From assembly GCF_024679245.1 (NCBI RefSeq), contig NC_090187.1:3113251-3177250 (forward strand): a stretch of DNA of 64,000 bases, given 5' to 3'. The notes beneath the pieces are model-generated. The model ran no database searches, was not told where the DNA came from, and saw only the letters and a program-made list of their open reading frames with translations. The position numbers and the translations under genes are program-made. Shown here piece by piece: positions 38,901 to 52,635 of the stretch (position 1 is the first letter of the stretch; every line of letters begins with the position of its first letter). This DNA comes from Pseudorasbora parva. Taxonomy: Eukaryota > Chordata > Actinopteri > Cypriniformes > Gobionidae.

Positions 38901-41900
38901 TTTTCAAGTTACAACCCATATTAAAGATGCGTCATCAGATGCCAGATGAACCGAAGTGTAAGTGCGTCCCCGCAACTTTTGCTCGGGATCCCGGTTGGGA
39001 AACACTGGTCTGTATTGATTGACACCGCGCTGGCTTGTTTAGAATTATATGAGCGCCGTGACCGCGCGCTGCCGCGTGATGAAGGCGTGTCGCAACTCTG
39101 TTATTCAACTGCTCTGGTTTTAAAAGCTATGTCATACTAAATGCGCCAAAATGCAATAAAACTTGTTTTACAGTCGAATGCAACGCGTGTGTGTGTGAGT
39201 GAGTAAGAGACGCGCAAAAGGGCGGAGAGAGAATTTAAGGAAATGCAGCTAAACGAATATGCGTGCGTCTTTTAAATAGCATAAAAATGAATGAATGACG
39301 AATGTGGCGGCCGTTATTGATTATGTGGCAGTCTGCCACAAATTAGTCTATGTGTGGGAAACACTGTTTGGCCTCTGTTTAAAGTATTCCCATACTTTTG
39401 ATATTCGCGGTCTAGGTTTTTGTGATAGAACCAGGAGCAGAAGCCAACATTACGCGAGATGAACGTCTGACACGACGCGTCGACGCATTTCACGAACGTC
39501 GACGTATTTCCGTAGTCGACGTCATCGATGACGTCGACGCGTCGTTGCAGCACTAGCGTGTTGACGACATACTGAGCAGAACATTGTCAGTAGGATGCAC
39601 CGAAATCAAAATTCTTGGCCAAAACCAAAAAAGAAGAAACCAAAGCCGAAAACCAAAAAATAAAATTCAAACTGAAATGTTTAACTCGACCTCACTCATG
39701 TGTACATTAAATAATAATGCACATCCCTACTGGCCTGCAGAAAGGTACAGAAATTGAATAAAGTAATCAAATGTAAAATAACTGCATATTTAACTGTTTA
39801 AATGAAAGATTAATCCTTATTAAACTTACAAAAGCTATTCAATCAAGAGCATTGTTTAATGTCAAACTAAATATAAGGACATCACTCAGGCAGCAATAAA
39901 GGCTACTGCACCTTTAAGATCTGATGCAGGGATATGCTCGTCTTTCTCGACTGTGCATACAGTTCACTTAAGGCATATTCAGACTATGTCTGCTAGGATA
40001 CTCATCAAGATGGACATGTTGACATACTTCTTGTGTTTGTCCGTTTAAGCGCAAGACTTGAAAGAGAACTCAATATTTGCACGCTGTGAGACGAGCGCAC
40101 GCTCTCGGATGATGCACAGCGTCAGATCTCTCAGCGCGCACGAGTCTCAGAGCGCGTCTTCACGCGAGTGATGACGGAGAAAACGACTGGTCATATGCGC
40201 ACATACGGCAGCACTCGCATCCATTGAACAAAGTTTACAAAGAGGTGAAACAGCTCGGTAGGTGAAGCGAGTTTACCCGTCACCGAGCCAATCTCAGACT
40301 GAGCACCCAGTTGTTTTTTAATACTTAAGGGCATGAAAAGAAATATATTCATAAATACTTTTTGGAGTCAAACTCTTTTGACAAAGCTTGAACAAAATAC
40401 TTTCAAAATTTAAGACTTTATAAAGCCGTGATAATACTTTATAAGGGTCTTAATTTTCCCAAAATTGATTTATCACCTTTTAAGACTTTTCAAGACCCCG
40501 CGGATACCCTGTTATTTGTCATGTTTAACCACTAAAGAGGAATGGCCGATGAAAGGCTGCTCTCGCCGGGGTTAATGAGCACTGAGCGCCCCGTGATCGC
40601 TGGATCTCACAACTCCAAAAAATGCAAGAGTGTTCTTTTTAAATAGGCACTGCCTTTATAAGTAAACCACATATTTTAGCTTTAAACAACTACATTATCA
40701 ACTAAAAAGCATTAAAACTACATTTAGTGACAAAATAACATTATTTTTTATTATATGCAAGGTTTCTCATCACGTCACTTTACCACATGAAAGCAGCAAG
40801 CAGGCTCCTCATTGGTTAACGCGGCGCGAATTGACGCCAAAGTTAAAAAAAAAGTTAATCTCGGACATAGGCGCAAATTCACTTCAAACGGGTGAATGCA
40901 CAAAAAGCACCATTCGCGCATATCACACTCAATTCGCTTCAAATTTGCGTTATTCGCGCAAACTGGACGTGCGAATGAGGCGGAATCGCGTCAACGCTCA
41001 TTTCCATTGACTTAACATGGAAATCATTCGCTCCAGACGTTCTAATCGTGTTCAGTGTGAACGTACCTGAACAACTACAGCTACTCAAAAGATAGCATGG
41101 CAACTGCAGATGCAGGAGACCAATCAACAGAACTTGAACTTCCTCCTCTTTCACTGAAGCAGAGTTCATTTCATTAACGAATAAAGTGTCATAATTTGTC
41201 AACAACCTTTTTTTCACGGACGAAAACAAGACGATAATTAAATAAAAACTAGTTTGGAGGACAAATACTATGACGAAAATCTACTGTCATTTTTTTTACC
41301 AACGAATAAAACAAAAATAAAAAAAAGAGACAAAATGTTAGAGAGGGACGATTCTGATTTCCTGTGTAAAAGATGTGCACATTTGAATTGTCACTGCGGG
41401 GAAACGGGGGAAGCGCGGCAGTGTTGCACATTCTACAGGCTCACGCATTTCCAAATTATTCATTCAATGAATAGCGCACATTTATGCCAGGCAATTGTTT
41501 ATGAACTAATGCTGATGAACAATGACAATATTTTCTTTACAATGTTTTAGTTATACGTTTTAGACAGTTGTACGATGCATTTTTTATCTCCTCATGTGAA
41601 CTTGAATGAGCATCCTGCAACTACAATAGTAAGGCACAGACATTTCAAAATAAGAGTCAATGTGTAGAACCACGCTACGAAATCCCACGTAGACACATCT
41701 CACATCTACGGTGATTCCCTCCATGTACAATAATGTAGGAGAAAGTTATTGAAGGTCTGAGCACACTTAGTTGCCTTGGCTAGATTGCTGGACCTCCAGA
41801 GCAACCGAGAGCTTCATGACTGTCACGTCACATTACATTTTATTGATTTTGTTTGTTTTGTTGTGAACCTGAATACCATCATCTGTGAAGAAGAGAAAAA

Positions 41901-44900
41901 GAAACTATATACTAGATGGCAGGTTACGCTTAAGTTTTTAATTGACAGTAGATATAAGTTAATTACATAATGTTGTTTTTTAAATGTTTTAAATTTGACA
42001 ATGTAGTGCGGTACATTGTGAACAAAGGTAAAAGTCGAGTTTAAAAATGGCATATCAACCTGTGCTTTAAAAAAAAAAAAAAGTAAAAAAATTGAGAATC
42101 GAATCGAACCGTGACCTTAGAATCGAAAATTTAATCAAACTGAAGATTTGGGGATTCGTGACACCCCTAAATCAGAGTGGCACATCGCAAAAGTTTATAA
42201 AAGTGAATCCATCAGGCAGAATGATAATTAGGTCTCAGTTTAAACAAAATCTTGGATTGTGATTGCTTAAACTTCAAACTGCAAAGTACTGGTCTTCCTC
42301 AGAGCGAAGATAATGACAGCTCCTTTAAACTGCGCACTGCCGCTCGATAAGGATGATATGTAAACAAAAGCTAAATGTTGGCAATTAATGTGAGGAGCTG
42401 TCAGCAGACAGAATCAAGCCCCTCCGGGGATACAGACAGAAACGCTCACACACTTGAGCAAGACTTGAGTATGGTGTCCCGTCCTCCTGTTCCATCAAAC
42501 AAGCCTAGACATCACTCAGTTCATTTCAAGGCATGAGACAAAGCCTACCACAAAAGCTAGTTTTGGTGTAACTACTAGTTTTGTGTTTGGTTGAGTGTTT
42601 CTTCAACTATGGGCTCTTTGGCCCTGTACTGATATTAACTATGGTGTGCTTTCTTCATATACAACATGTCTCATATTTCAACTCCAGCATGCTCTTCACT
42701 GAAACCATTATCTCCTTGAATAAAAAATAAAAAATATGAATTTGAAAAAAATAAAAATGAATTAAAAAATGTTATTTCACATCCAGCCCTATGATGTCCT
42801 ACAAAAATGTTGATAATGAAGGCTTTGAATAAAAATATAGTGAATGTAATTGCTTTGAATATTTATGTTTTATTATCACGCTTTATCAGACGATGATAGT
42901 CTAATAGTTAATATTTCAATGGTGGATTTTCATATTTTCTAAGTCTAAAACAGTGTTTCTAAACCGGAAAATTAAAAAATTAGCTAAAAATTCTTGGTTT
43001 CTTAGTTTAATACACCCCCTTAACAACTGAACTTGAAGAACATTAGGAGGAGCAAAACTGTTGATTGTGACAAATTATAGAACTGAATAACAGGTGACTT
43101 TTTTTTCTCGATTTTAGTTGCTTATATCTGTCACATAACATCACATCGTAACATCACAACAGCACAGAAAAAATATTCAATGACCATAAACTCGTTAGTC
43201 AGCCGGAAAAAAATCTACTCTAGAGCAGCATTTTACAAAATATATGCACCATATTACATATTCATTATAATTTGTAATTTTCTTCAATAATGCACGTTCG
43301 AATAAATCCGTTAAGTTGACAGCCAACATTTAATTGTTAACATTTCAAATGAATTGGAGTAGAAACTAATTAATTTTAGTTATTAGGCCTATTATAACTA
43401 TTTTTTTTTTTTTTTAAACTTCCTTGAGTGTAATTTAAGTGTTTGTATACAAATCAGTTCAGTAATATATAGTATCAATTAACATTAGTTTGCCATATTT
43501 ATCCCAAATAAATCGATTCTGAATCTTTTCATTTATTTATTTAGATAGAGACAGTGCATATTAATGAACATCAGTGCAAGTACACAATGTAAATATGCTA
43601 GCACCACAGCTAATTTTCATCTATTGTCCCTAGGCAGATTAAAAACAAAAACAAGGACAAGCACGCATACACACCCTCAATAGTTTGAGGGACACAGAAC
43701 ACACTAACAGCAAAACACTAACAGCAACAATAAAAACAGAATATACGAACAAATAATCAAGTAATCGTCACACATAAAAATCGAAAGCTTGGGAATTAAA
43801 ATTAGGGCTGGTGGATATCACATCTCTGTATTTTTTGGTTGAATGGTGATACGGTATATCCTAATAAAAGTAATAATTCGTTTTTCAATTTGAATAAAAA
43901 ATAAAAATATGAATTAACAATAAACAGTCCAATGATGTCCTACAAACAATTCTGATATTGAAGGCTATGAATACAAATACAGTGAATGTAATGGCTTACG
44001 GTTTATTATCACACTTTATCAGATGATGAAGAGCCATTTAAAAAGAAGCAGAAAAGTAAATGATGAAGGCATGGTAAAAAGATCCCAAGAACTTTATAAG
44101 GTGACTGTAATACAACAACTGGAAAAAAATAAAAAATAAAGAAAATCTGTTCAACCCCTCAACATGAAGATATTTCTCCAAAACTGTAATAAAGCTCCAA
44201 TGTTTCACTGCTCAGAAAAATTGCTCCCGAAGTTGAAATACCACAGACTAAATGAGATTGTAATTCATGACACAATCTCCTCCGTAAGCTGCTGCTCGTT
44301 CAATTTCAGCCTCCAGATCTCTAAACTCTGATCTCTGGCGCTGGAGTTTAACGATCTCCACAGCGAAATCCTGCTTCAGTGAATGTGTCATAAAGCCAGT
44401 CTTTGTTTCTTCACAATACACGTGTGCTATTTGTGTGACTAAATCTGCCATGATCAAAACATTAGCAATGAATTTCAACAAATGCACGTTAGGGCTGTCA
44501 ACGAATATTCTAAATTCGAATAGTTTTTAAAAAACAAATTTCGAAGGTGAAAATTAATATTCAAATAATTTTTTTTTTAAAAAGGCAGAAAAAATCCCCC
44601 GCCGCTGTAGAGGCGTGGCTGTCTGCTTTGTGAGTGAGCGCGCGCATGGGGGTTCAGAGACAGGTCACAGGAGTCGCACTTGAAAGTGGACGAGTCTTGC
44701 AGTGAAGATGGCAGAAAGTGCAGAGCAGCAGAGAAAGAGATTGTAACTCCATAATCTAAAAAGCCTTGTCTGGAAGTACGTTGGATTTTGGTCGGTAGGA
44801 GGTAAAATTGTTGAGCCGCGAGACAAAGTTATATGCAAGCTATGTAAGATACAGTTAGCATACCATGCCTCATTTTATTTAACATTAAACAGAAGCATTA

Positions 44901-47832
44901 CTAAAGTGTAGGCTACTGTACTGACTGAAGAGATATTGCATCAATAAAGGATAAATGCGCTGCTTTCACTGGTGTGATTATTTATCATGTCAAGGAAAAG
45001 CTCCATGTTTAGCACAGCACAGCTCGCTCGGAGCACTCAATATGCTGTAAAACTTCAATTAATATTAATAATATTTGTTTCAATCACTGAATGAAGCCTG
45101 CTATATTTGGGACAAGAGTCGCGAGTCTCACAAAACTCTTGATCAGCACTCAAAGTTTGTTCATTTAAACCGTTATCCGCAGTGAGGGCGAGAGAGAGAG
45201 AGAGGTCTGCGGTCTTGGCCATTAGCTAATTTATATATAATAATTATACATATATATATATATATATATAATATAAACTTAAATAGACAAACTATACAAA
45301 CTATACAAAAAAATGTCTCTTTGTATTAATTTGTCCTGTTATTGACGTAATGCACAAAATTGACAAAATGCCAGCCCAGATGTTCGAATACTTTGAATAT
45401 TTGTTTTTGTTTTTGAGGGAATATTCGAACGTCATTTTTGAGCAATTTTGACAGCCCTAATGCTCGTACGGATCTCCATCACACTGTTTGCAGAATAAAC
45501 ACACCTTTGCAAAGGATGTGACAATTCAATCAGGAAAAGAAACCTAATTTAGAATTATTGGAAATAATATTACAAGTTTTACGGGAGTAAGCATCAAGCC
45601 CTGTAACACCATTAAATTCAAGAGCAAAACCAAGCAAAATAAATCATATAAAAACGGTCAATTCAAATTAAAATGCTGAAGCTCTGGAGCTTTACAAACT
45701 TGACCTAAAGAATTCTTGCAATGAATATCACTCAAAAAATGACTGATATTTCAGCCCATGCACTGTCAGATCTGCAGGAGGGGCCACGGGTCACTAACAT
45801 CTGAGCGATACGTTTCAAAATAGATCCTCACACCACCTCATGCCAGAGGACCTCAAAGCCATTCACACAGCAGTGCTACGGTCATGGGGGGCAGTGTGTG
45901 TGTCAAGAGAGAAAAACACACCCACGCCAGCCATGCCCTTTCCCTGTAGCTAAGACACCTCAAAAAGTACCTGAATGAAACCTATCAGCAGTGTTAAAAA
46001 GTGTTAAATCATTCTCAGGACAAGCTAGGGCTGGGCTAGCCTGATAACCCAGACCCACATCAAGATGTTTGGTCTGGAAACTCACCATTGACGGCTCAAT
46101 CCGAGGGGCGGATAAACGGTTGTCTTTCAAACTCCCTCTGCAGGCGATAGGATAGCACTACACCAACCAGAGCAACGAAGGTGAAGCAGAGCTCGCTGAC
46201 TGATTAAACATTCACCGTATCCGGTCGGCTAAACTCCGAACACATCTTCCCTTCTTATGGTTCGCGCGAATCTCGTGTTCAAAATGCTCAATTTGCGTGA
46301 TCATTGCCGCCTCATTCGCGCGAATCGCGCCACAGAATGCCTATTCGCGTCTCTGCATTGACTTAACATGTAAATCACTCGCGCGAATCGTGTCATTCGC
46401 GTGCGGTGCAAATTAAATTTGCCGCCGCTAGGGTGCGTCTAGATTTCTAGGCTAGGGCTGGGCGATATGGCCACAAAAAAAAATCCCCGTTTTTTTGCCC
46501 AATCTGCATGACAAAGAAATTGTTCAAAACAAGTTTTAACTTTATTTTGTTTAGGTAAAATATTTGCGGCTTGGTAGAGTGCCTACCTGGGGTGCCAAAC
46601 TTTCAGCATGTGAATAACCCAGACCATTCCACAGTATAAATGGGCACCATATCTTTTGCAATATACAGTATACATATCAAAGGTTTATTAATTGATATGC
46701 AGATCAAATTAACTTTTATTAACAACAGTAATGTGCAAAAAAGTATAGGGAAAATTTAAATGGTATGCTATTTAATAATATGCTAATGATATTATTAAAA
46801 ATAGATTACTATTTTTCTTCAATATTCTCACACTGAACTGACCGACAGCTTCAGTTATTATAAAATGAGCTCTTTACTTGCTTTCTGTGTAATTTAGTTT
46901 TTTCATGAGACTTGGTGACTTCGTACTTTTCTCCATATATTAGGGAGTGGAGATGGCTAATAAATCAATAAGTGCTCTTCTGCTGGTTATAGTGGTGGGC
47001 ATGCATATCTTTTTTTAATAAAAAATGCTTGTTTGCCACAAAATGGATTAAACATAAAAAAATAAAAAAAATAAAAATACTATTTCTTTCACAAGACCCC
47101 TTTAAACTTTTAGTTTTACAAACCATCACATTAAAAATAGCATATTTTGGATATTTAGAGCTTTGAAGTGCTGGAAATAAGTGCAGTAAGTGTACAAATA
47201 AGTGTAGCCTACGGAACCATTGGAAAGCGCTTGAATTTCAATCTCAAAAGGTTGTACGAATCCTAAAATAAATAATGACAACATTAAATCCATGTGGTTT
47301 TACTACAGTAAATCATGGTGAATGTTGGTGATTTGTGAGTGAAACCCCTGACCTTCGCTCATGTTGTCTCCACGTCAGCTCTGTTTGATCTGATATCTGG
47401 GGTTCATAACAGAAATCTGCGCCGAACGCTTCCACTAGATCACAGTAGCGATGTTATTAATTCTGTGGTGAATTTAAACGCTCTCTCACTGGATCTCCAG
47501 CGCTGTGTATCGTGTCTGTCACGAGATCGGCCCGTGGGTGCATTCGTTGTCCGCGCAGCTCAAATGAGCGCAGCTCCGTTCAGACTTCAAACACACTTTG
47601 CAGCGGGGTATAGTTCTGTGAAAATTTCCATGTGACATGTTTTTAGACGGAAAGACATGTATGAGTGTTATCTGACATATAGAAATATCTAATTCCATGT
47701 TAGAGGTGAATAAAATTAGAAAATCATCATCCATATTAATTTCAGACATGAAAATATCCTAAATGAAAGCAATAGAAGAAAAAAAAGAGAAAAAAACTTC
47801 AAAAATACATTTGCAATGAGCTGGAAGATATA

Positions 47833-47886
<54 letters not shown>

Positions 47887-50800
47887 TATACCCATCCATG
47901 AATCATATGATACAAAGCATTACTTACTGGTATATAGTTTCACATTACTGACAAACCCTAATCTACTGTATGTTAAATGGGCAGATGACACTAAGTGACA
48001 AATCAGCATAAATGCAACACTACACCCCAAAAAACCCAGATACCCCTACCATTTAAATGTTTGGGGTCAGTTAAATATAGATAAATATGTGATCCTGGAC
48101 CCCAAATCCAGTCATAAGACTCACGGGTATATTTGTGGCAATAGCATACAATACATTGTATGGGCCAAATATATACATTTTTCTTTTATGCCAAAAATCA
48201 TTAGGATATTAAGTACAGATCATCGTCCATGAAGAAATTTCATAAAAAATATGTCAAACATTATTTAAGCATTATTAAGCATTATTTAGTTGTAATAATT
48301 GCTAAGAACTTCATTTGGACAACTTTTTAAGGAGATTTTCTCAATATTTAGATTTTTTTTCACCCTTTTTCAAATAGTTACAGACTCCCACAACACATGA
48401 TTGTGCAGTTAGTTGATGAATTGCGACCAGCATAACAGAGGCCAACGAGCCATCACATTATCGGTCATTCTTCAAATGACTAATACCTTACTTCTGTTGT
48501 TGTTGCAAAAGGCAATTTATAAAACAGGCATTAACGTTTCAATGGTTGTTTCCTCATTGTGATTTTAGGTTAGATGGAGCAGTTTAGGATTTCCTCGCTA
48601 CAGATAAGATCAGTCCCTCCAGTTTTTCGAGATTCCACGATTGCTGAAAACAACGCAAAATCAGCAAAATGTCAAGCCAAAATATACGATTTATAAATAT
48701 ATAGGATGTGTGTATTTAGTTTGTTCTATTGTCATGTATGACTATTGTGCATCTAACATAATACATAATATGGTAAATGCGGTAAAAAAAAACATTTCCA
48801 CCCAATTTCTGAACAGAAATCACAAACAAATATTGTGAAATCCTGGAGGGACTCATAAGATGAGATTTTGTAAGGTAGGATAAGAATCCTAAATCAAGTT
48901 AAGATTTGCTTCTGTAAAACGAAATTGTGAAAAATCCTAAATTAACTTTTCAGACCTAAGATAGAAAGTTTCTGTATTACGCCCCCAGGGTTACATATAA
49001 TACTTAAAAACTTTAAAATATAAATATAAAATGGAAATATGTATATCATATATTTTTTAAATGCAGTACTAGTGTTTTATTAAATAAATCAAAATAGAAA
49101 CAGTAAGTTATTTTAATTTGTAAATAACTGACAAAATACAGCATGCAAACCCTAAACTTTTGAATGGTAGAATAAAAAACAGACATTTTTTTTAAAACAC
49201 AGACAAATTAAACTAAACAAACAGCTTGGTTTCAGATCCACTGGCTCTCTCATTAAGTCACTGAAAGGAGACACAAACACTCAGTGTTTCCCTGAGACCA
49301 AAACTCTGGGTCAGAGGAAAGGGTGTAGGAAACCAAGCTACAAAAGGGGGAAGTTCAACCTCAGAAATTACGGAAATTATAGAGTGTACAGTACAGTCAG
49401 GTGACTTAAACTACTTCCTTATACCTAAATAACAAAGAGAACAATGTGTGACTGTGAAAAAAGACCTGCCAACACCTGTGACATAAAAGCTACCATTCTA
49501 AGATCAGCTTTAATGAGATCTGGTTTTACTCGCATGAGTAATTCAACTAACTATAGTTACTTGGTTACTCCACTGCAATTCAGCCCCGCTGCTGTAAGGA
49601 AAGTCCTGCTGAAGCGACTGAGTACACTGTGCTCCGCTCAAAGCCATAATAGTGGCAGAGCAGGATTGGGATCGCTGCAAATCTCCACGGACAACATTAC
49701 TTGGAAATTAATCAGCAACCTTTGTGCTATAGCTAATCAGAACATTACAGGCTATTACCACCAGCAGCCTGGAAAAACAGGACCTGGATCCTTTAAAATA
49801 CACTTTTCCAAGTATAGGTTTATGGTATAGGTTAAGGTTAGACATGTGCCGATTTTCGATAATGCGATTTATCACGATAATGAATATGCACGATATTGTT
49901 AACGTGGGCACTTTAAAATATCGTAAATAATAATTTATTAACAAAAAATATTTTTTTTATAATGCACTCAAGAATACTTTGCCCAACAACCGTATAAATG
50001 CTCAACACCGCTGTATTCTGCGTCCCTGCAAACAAAACCAACCGCGTGTAGTTTTTAAAACAGCCATTCGTTTTTTTGTGTGTTTTGTATGTATCTATGT
50101 TGTTCATCACAGCACCAAAGACTTAATAGGCTATTTATTTTCAAACTTAAACATGTTTATGTTTTAATCTGGACTACAACATGCCCTAATGATTAGAACT
50201 GTTCTAATTATTTATTATTGTTCAGTAAAACTTTGAGACATACGACTTCATTAGTTAACATGTTAATTCATTATTACCAAACTGACAATGAAAAATACTT
50301 ATAAAGAATTAATTATTCTAAGTAATGTTAATTTCTTACTGTTACTGTTTAATAACATTAAAATCAAAATAACTTTTTTAATGGACCTAAGATAAAACTA
50401 ACAATGATCAGTATTTCTTAACCAACATTACCAAAAACATTATACTTTCTGTACCAAATGTAGCTGTTGCTCAATCTTAATTAATGCATTAAATAATGAA
50501 ACCTTATTGTAATTTGTTAGCCTACTTGTTGTTCTTTATAGCCTAATATAATTCTTTTGCACTTTAATCCGTTTGAAAATAGTACTTTTACAGCTCTGAA
50601 AAAAATCAAGAGACCACTTAACATGATTTCTCATTGATTTCTCAATGTTAAGTGGTCTCTTGATTTTTTTTTCCAGAGCTGTATATATTTTTGGTGCATT
50701 ATTGTATTTAAACATTCAGTTATTTTTGTTATTACAAAAACAGTTCTTAAAGCTGTTATGCTATGGCAACACTTTTTTTTTTTGCAACTTATTTCAATAT

Positions 50801-52603
50801 CGTGATAATATCGTATATCGTGATAAAACTTCAGCAATTAATCGCAACATGAAAAATTGATATCGGCACATGCCTAGTTAAGGTAATGAACACGATGCTT
50901 TTAATGAGTAAACACTACTAATGATTGTTCAAACTATGCATAATGTACATGTAACACTTTGCAAAAAGGTTAAAGTTGTTAAACTTAAAGGCACAATATG
51001 TAATTTTCACGGCTAGAGGTCGCATATTTAAAACAAAGGCGTAGCTTGATGACGCAGAATCATGGGAGTTGTCAGGCAGAAATCATACTCATATATGGGC
51101 TAATGTATTAAAGATTTAGTAACGCTACTGTGGTATGAAGCAGGGTGGGAGCGGAACGAGGCCGCTGAAGCGATTGTTAATGAGAGACGAGCCGAGAAAC
51201 ACGGCTCGAGCGCAAAACACGGCTCGAGAGCAGCGGAGCTTTTATTCTTCCACTTCTTCCACTCATGTGTATGTGTAGCAACCAAAGACTGTAAAAAAAA
51301 TATGGACGCAGTTTTGAAGCGTAAAGTCAGGCAAAGAGGCAAAAACAGGCAAAGAGGCAGCCTGGAGCTGAGGTGACGCGATGACTAACAAACATATATA
51401 GAAACATATACATATACATACATATATATATATATAGGGACACATATCGTATGGTGAGTTCAGTATCGAGATACATATCGAATCGTGACACGAGTGTATG
51501 GTTACACCCCTACCTTTTATATATCAAAAGCTCAAGGGAAAGTTGATTTCTCAAATCATCACCCCTTTAAATTGTTACAATATAAAGGTTTAGATTTTAT
51601 GCAGCCTATATTTGTATGCAAATCAATTACATATATGTTCACTGTTATGTAATAGCTGTTATATTAATAAATTACTCTGATACCAGTTAGTTAAAGCTCA
51701 AGTTAAGTGTCGTTTAAAAGACTTTAAAGTAGATGGGAAACAATAATATCAAAACTGGTTAAAACAGTAACATGTTTTTTTTTATATATATTTTGCATTT
51801 TCCAACAGCTTTTATAATGTGACACTACTATCTAAGCAAACAAACAGCAGCTGTCAGACAAAACATAGCGTTTATTGAGTCTCGACGGCTTTGTTGTTTC
51901 AATTGTTGAGTTTCCAGACACACTGAATGCAGAAAACACCTTGACCAGTGCCATATGCAAAGGAGATTCCCTGCAGGGTAAACAGAGACACACCTCAAAA
52001 CCTTTGGCCTAGAAAGCAAAGAACGAGACTGTTGTGTTTTTGCTGGCTCAAAAGCATCAAACACATTGCAGCCAGTCAAACAGAACAACGCGAGGAGCAT
52101 GGATACACCGGTCCTCCGTCTAGGAGATGCTGATATCTTAGAGAATGTGCTTTACGCAACACCGTCTGGAAGAGTCGGAGAGGTTTCTCCGTATTTGTGA
52201 GAGCGCTGCCTGAGGCTCAGACGGATCGCAGAAGGTTGTTACGGAGCGCCTGAATGACCCAGGAGGACATACGGATCAAATGTCACTTGAATCACGGAGT
52301 CTTTTAGGAAAAAGTCACCATTCTGGGAACATAACAGGTAACAGAAGCCACGTTCAAAGCATTGGCTTCAACTCAGCAAAGTCTGAGCACAATTACGCAA
52401 ACCTTTTAGAGAGGAGCAGCAATGCAAGCCGCAGGAGATGAACTCTGGATTTGAGGTGCAACTCAATATTTGATGGTTCAAAATAACCAAACAGTCAAAG
52501 AACTGCAACACAAAATACAAAAATAATCATGTTTGGACAGTGTGAATCTGATTGGAATCCGTTCTAGAGGATTGACCGTCCACACTGTGTATCCCGAGCT
52601 GGT

Positions 52604-52635
<32 letters not shown>

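Larger units (their letters stand above)
37475..40511. mobile_element. Third-level element with CAGGGTAT ends
   Basis: The left end CAGGGTATATGCAGGAATCC and right end CCCGCGGATACCCTG are inverted repeats. TTTTTAAGACTTTTTAAAGA at the left is mirrored by CCTTTTAAGACTTTTCAAGA at the right. Both sides carry TTATT next to the element (37470-37474, 40512-40516). It is a common fish repeat type, likely hAT. No transposase is seen. Confidence 0.65.
37091..41063. mobile_element. Second-level TIR element (TCACACT ends)
   Basis: The left end GCGCTCACACTAAACGCGAA and right end TCGTGTTCAGTGTGAACGT are imperfect inverted repeats, with GAGCGTC/GACGTT subterminal pairs. Both end regions are rich in GCGAAT/ATTCGC. 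No convincing duplication was found. The interior is occupied by the third-level element. Confidence 0.5.
36942..42171. mobile_element. Outer hAT-like element of a four-level nest
   Basis: The left end GGGTGTCACAATTTCGATTT and right end GATTCGTGACACCCCT are inverted repeats with AATCGAATCG-type subterminal motifs. The flanks share AATCA only, so the duplication is unsure. Three further elements sit inside one another. It is also interrupted by the repeat at 41190-41640. Confidence 0.5.

Noticed and set aside
47339..47635. 98-codon frame starting [20 protein letters not shown]
   Set aside because: No family resemblance and no splice or promoter context were found. Chance open frame in the intron.
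49444..49830. 128-codon plus-strand frame
   Set aside because: There is no recognisable domain, no supporting splice sites and no conserved-looking motif. It is probably chance.
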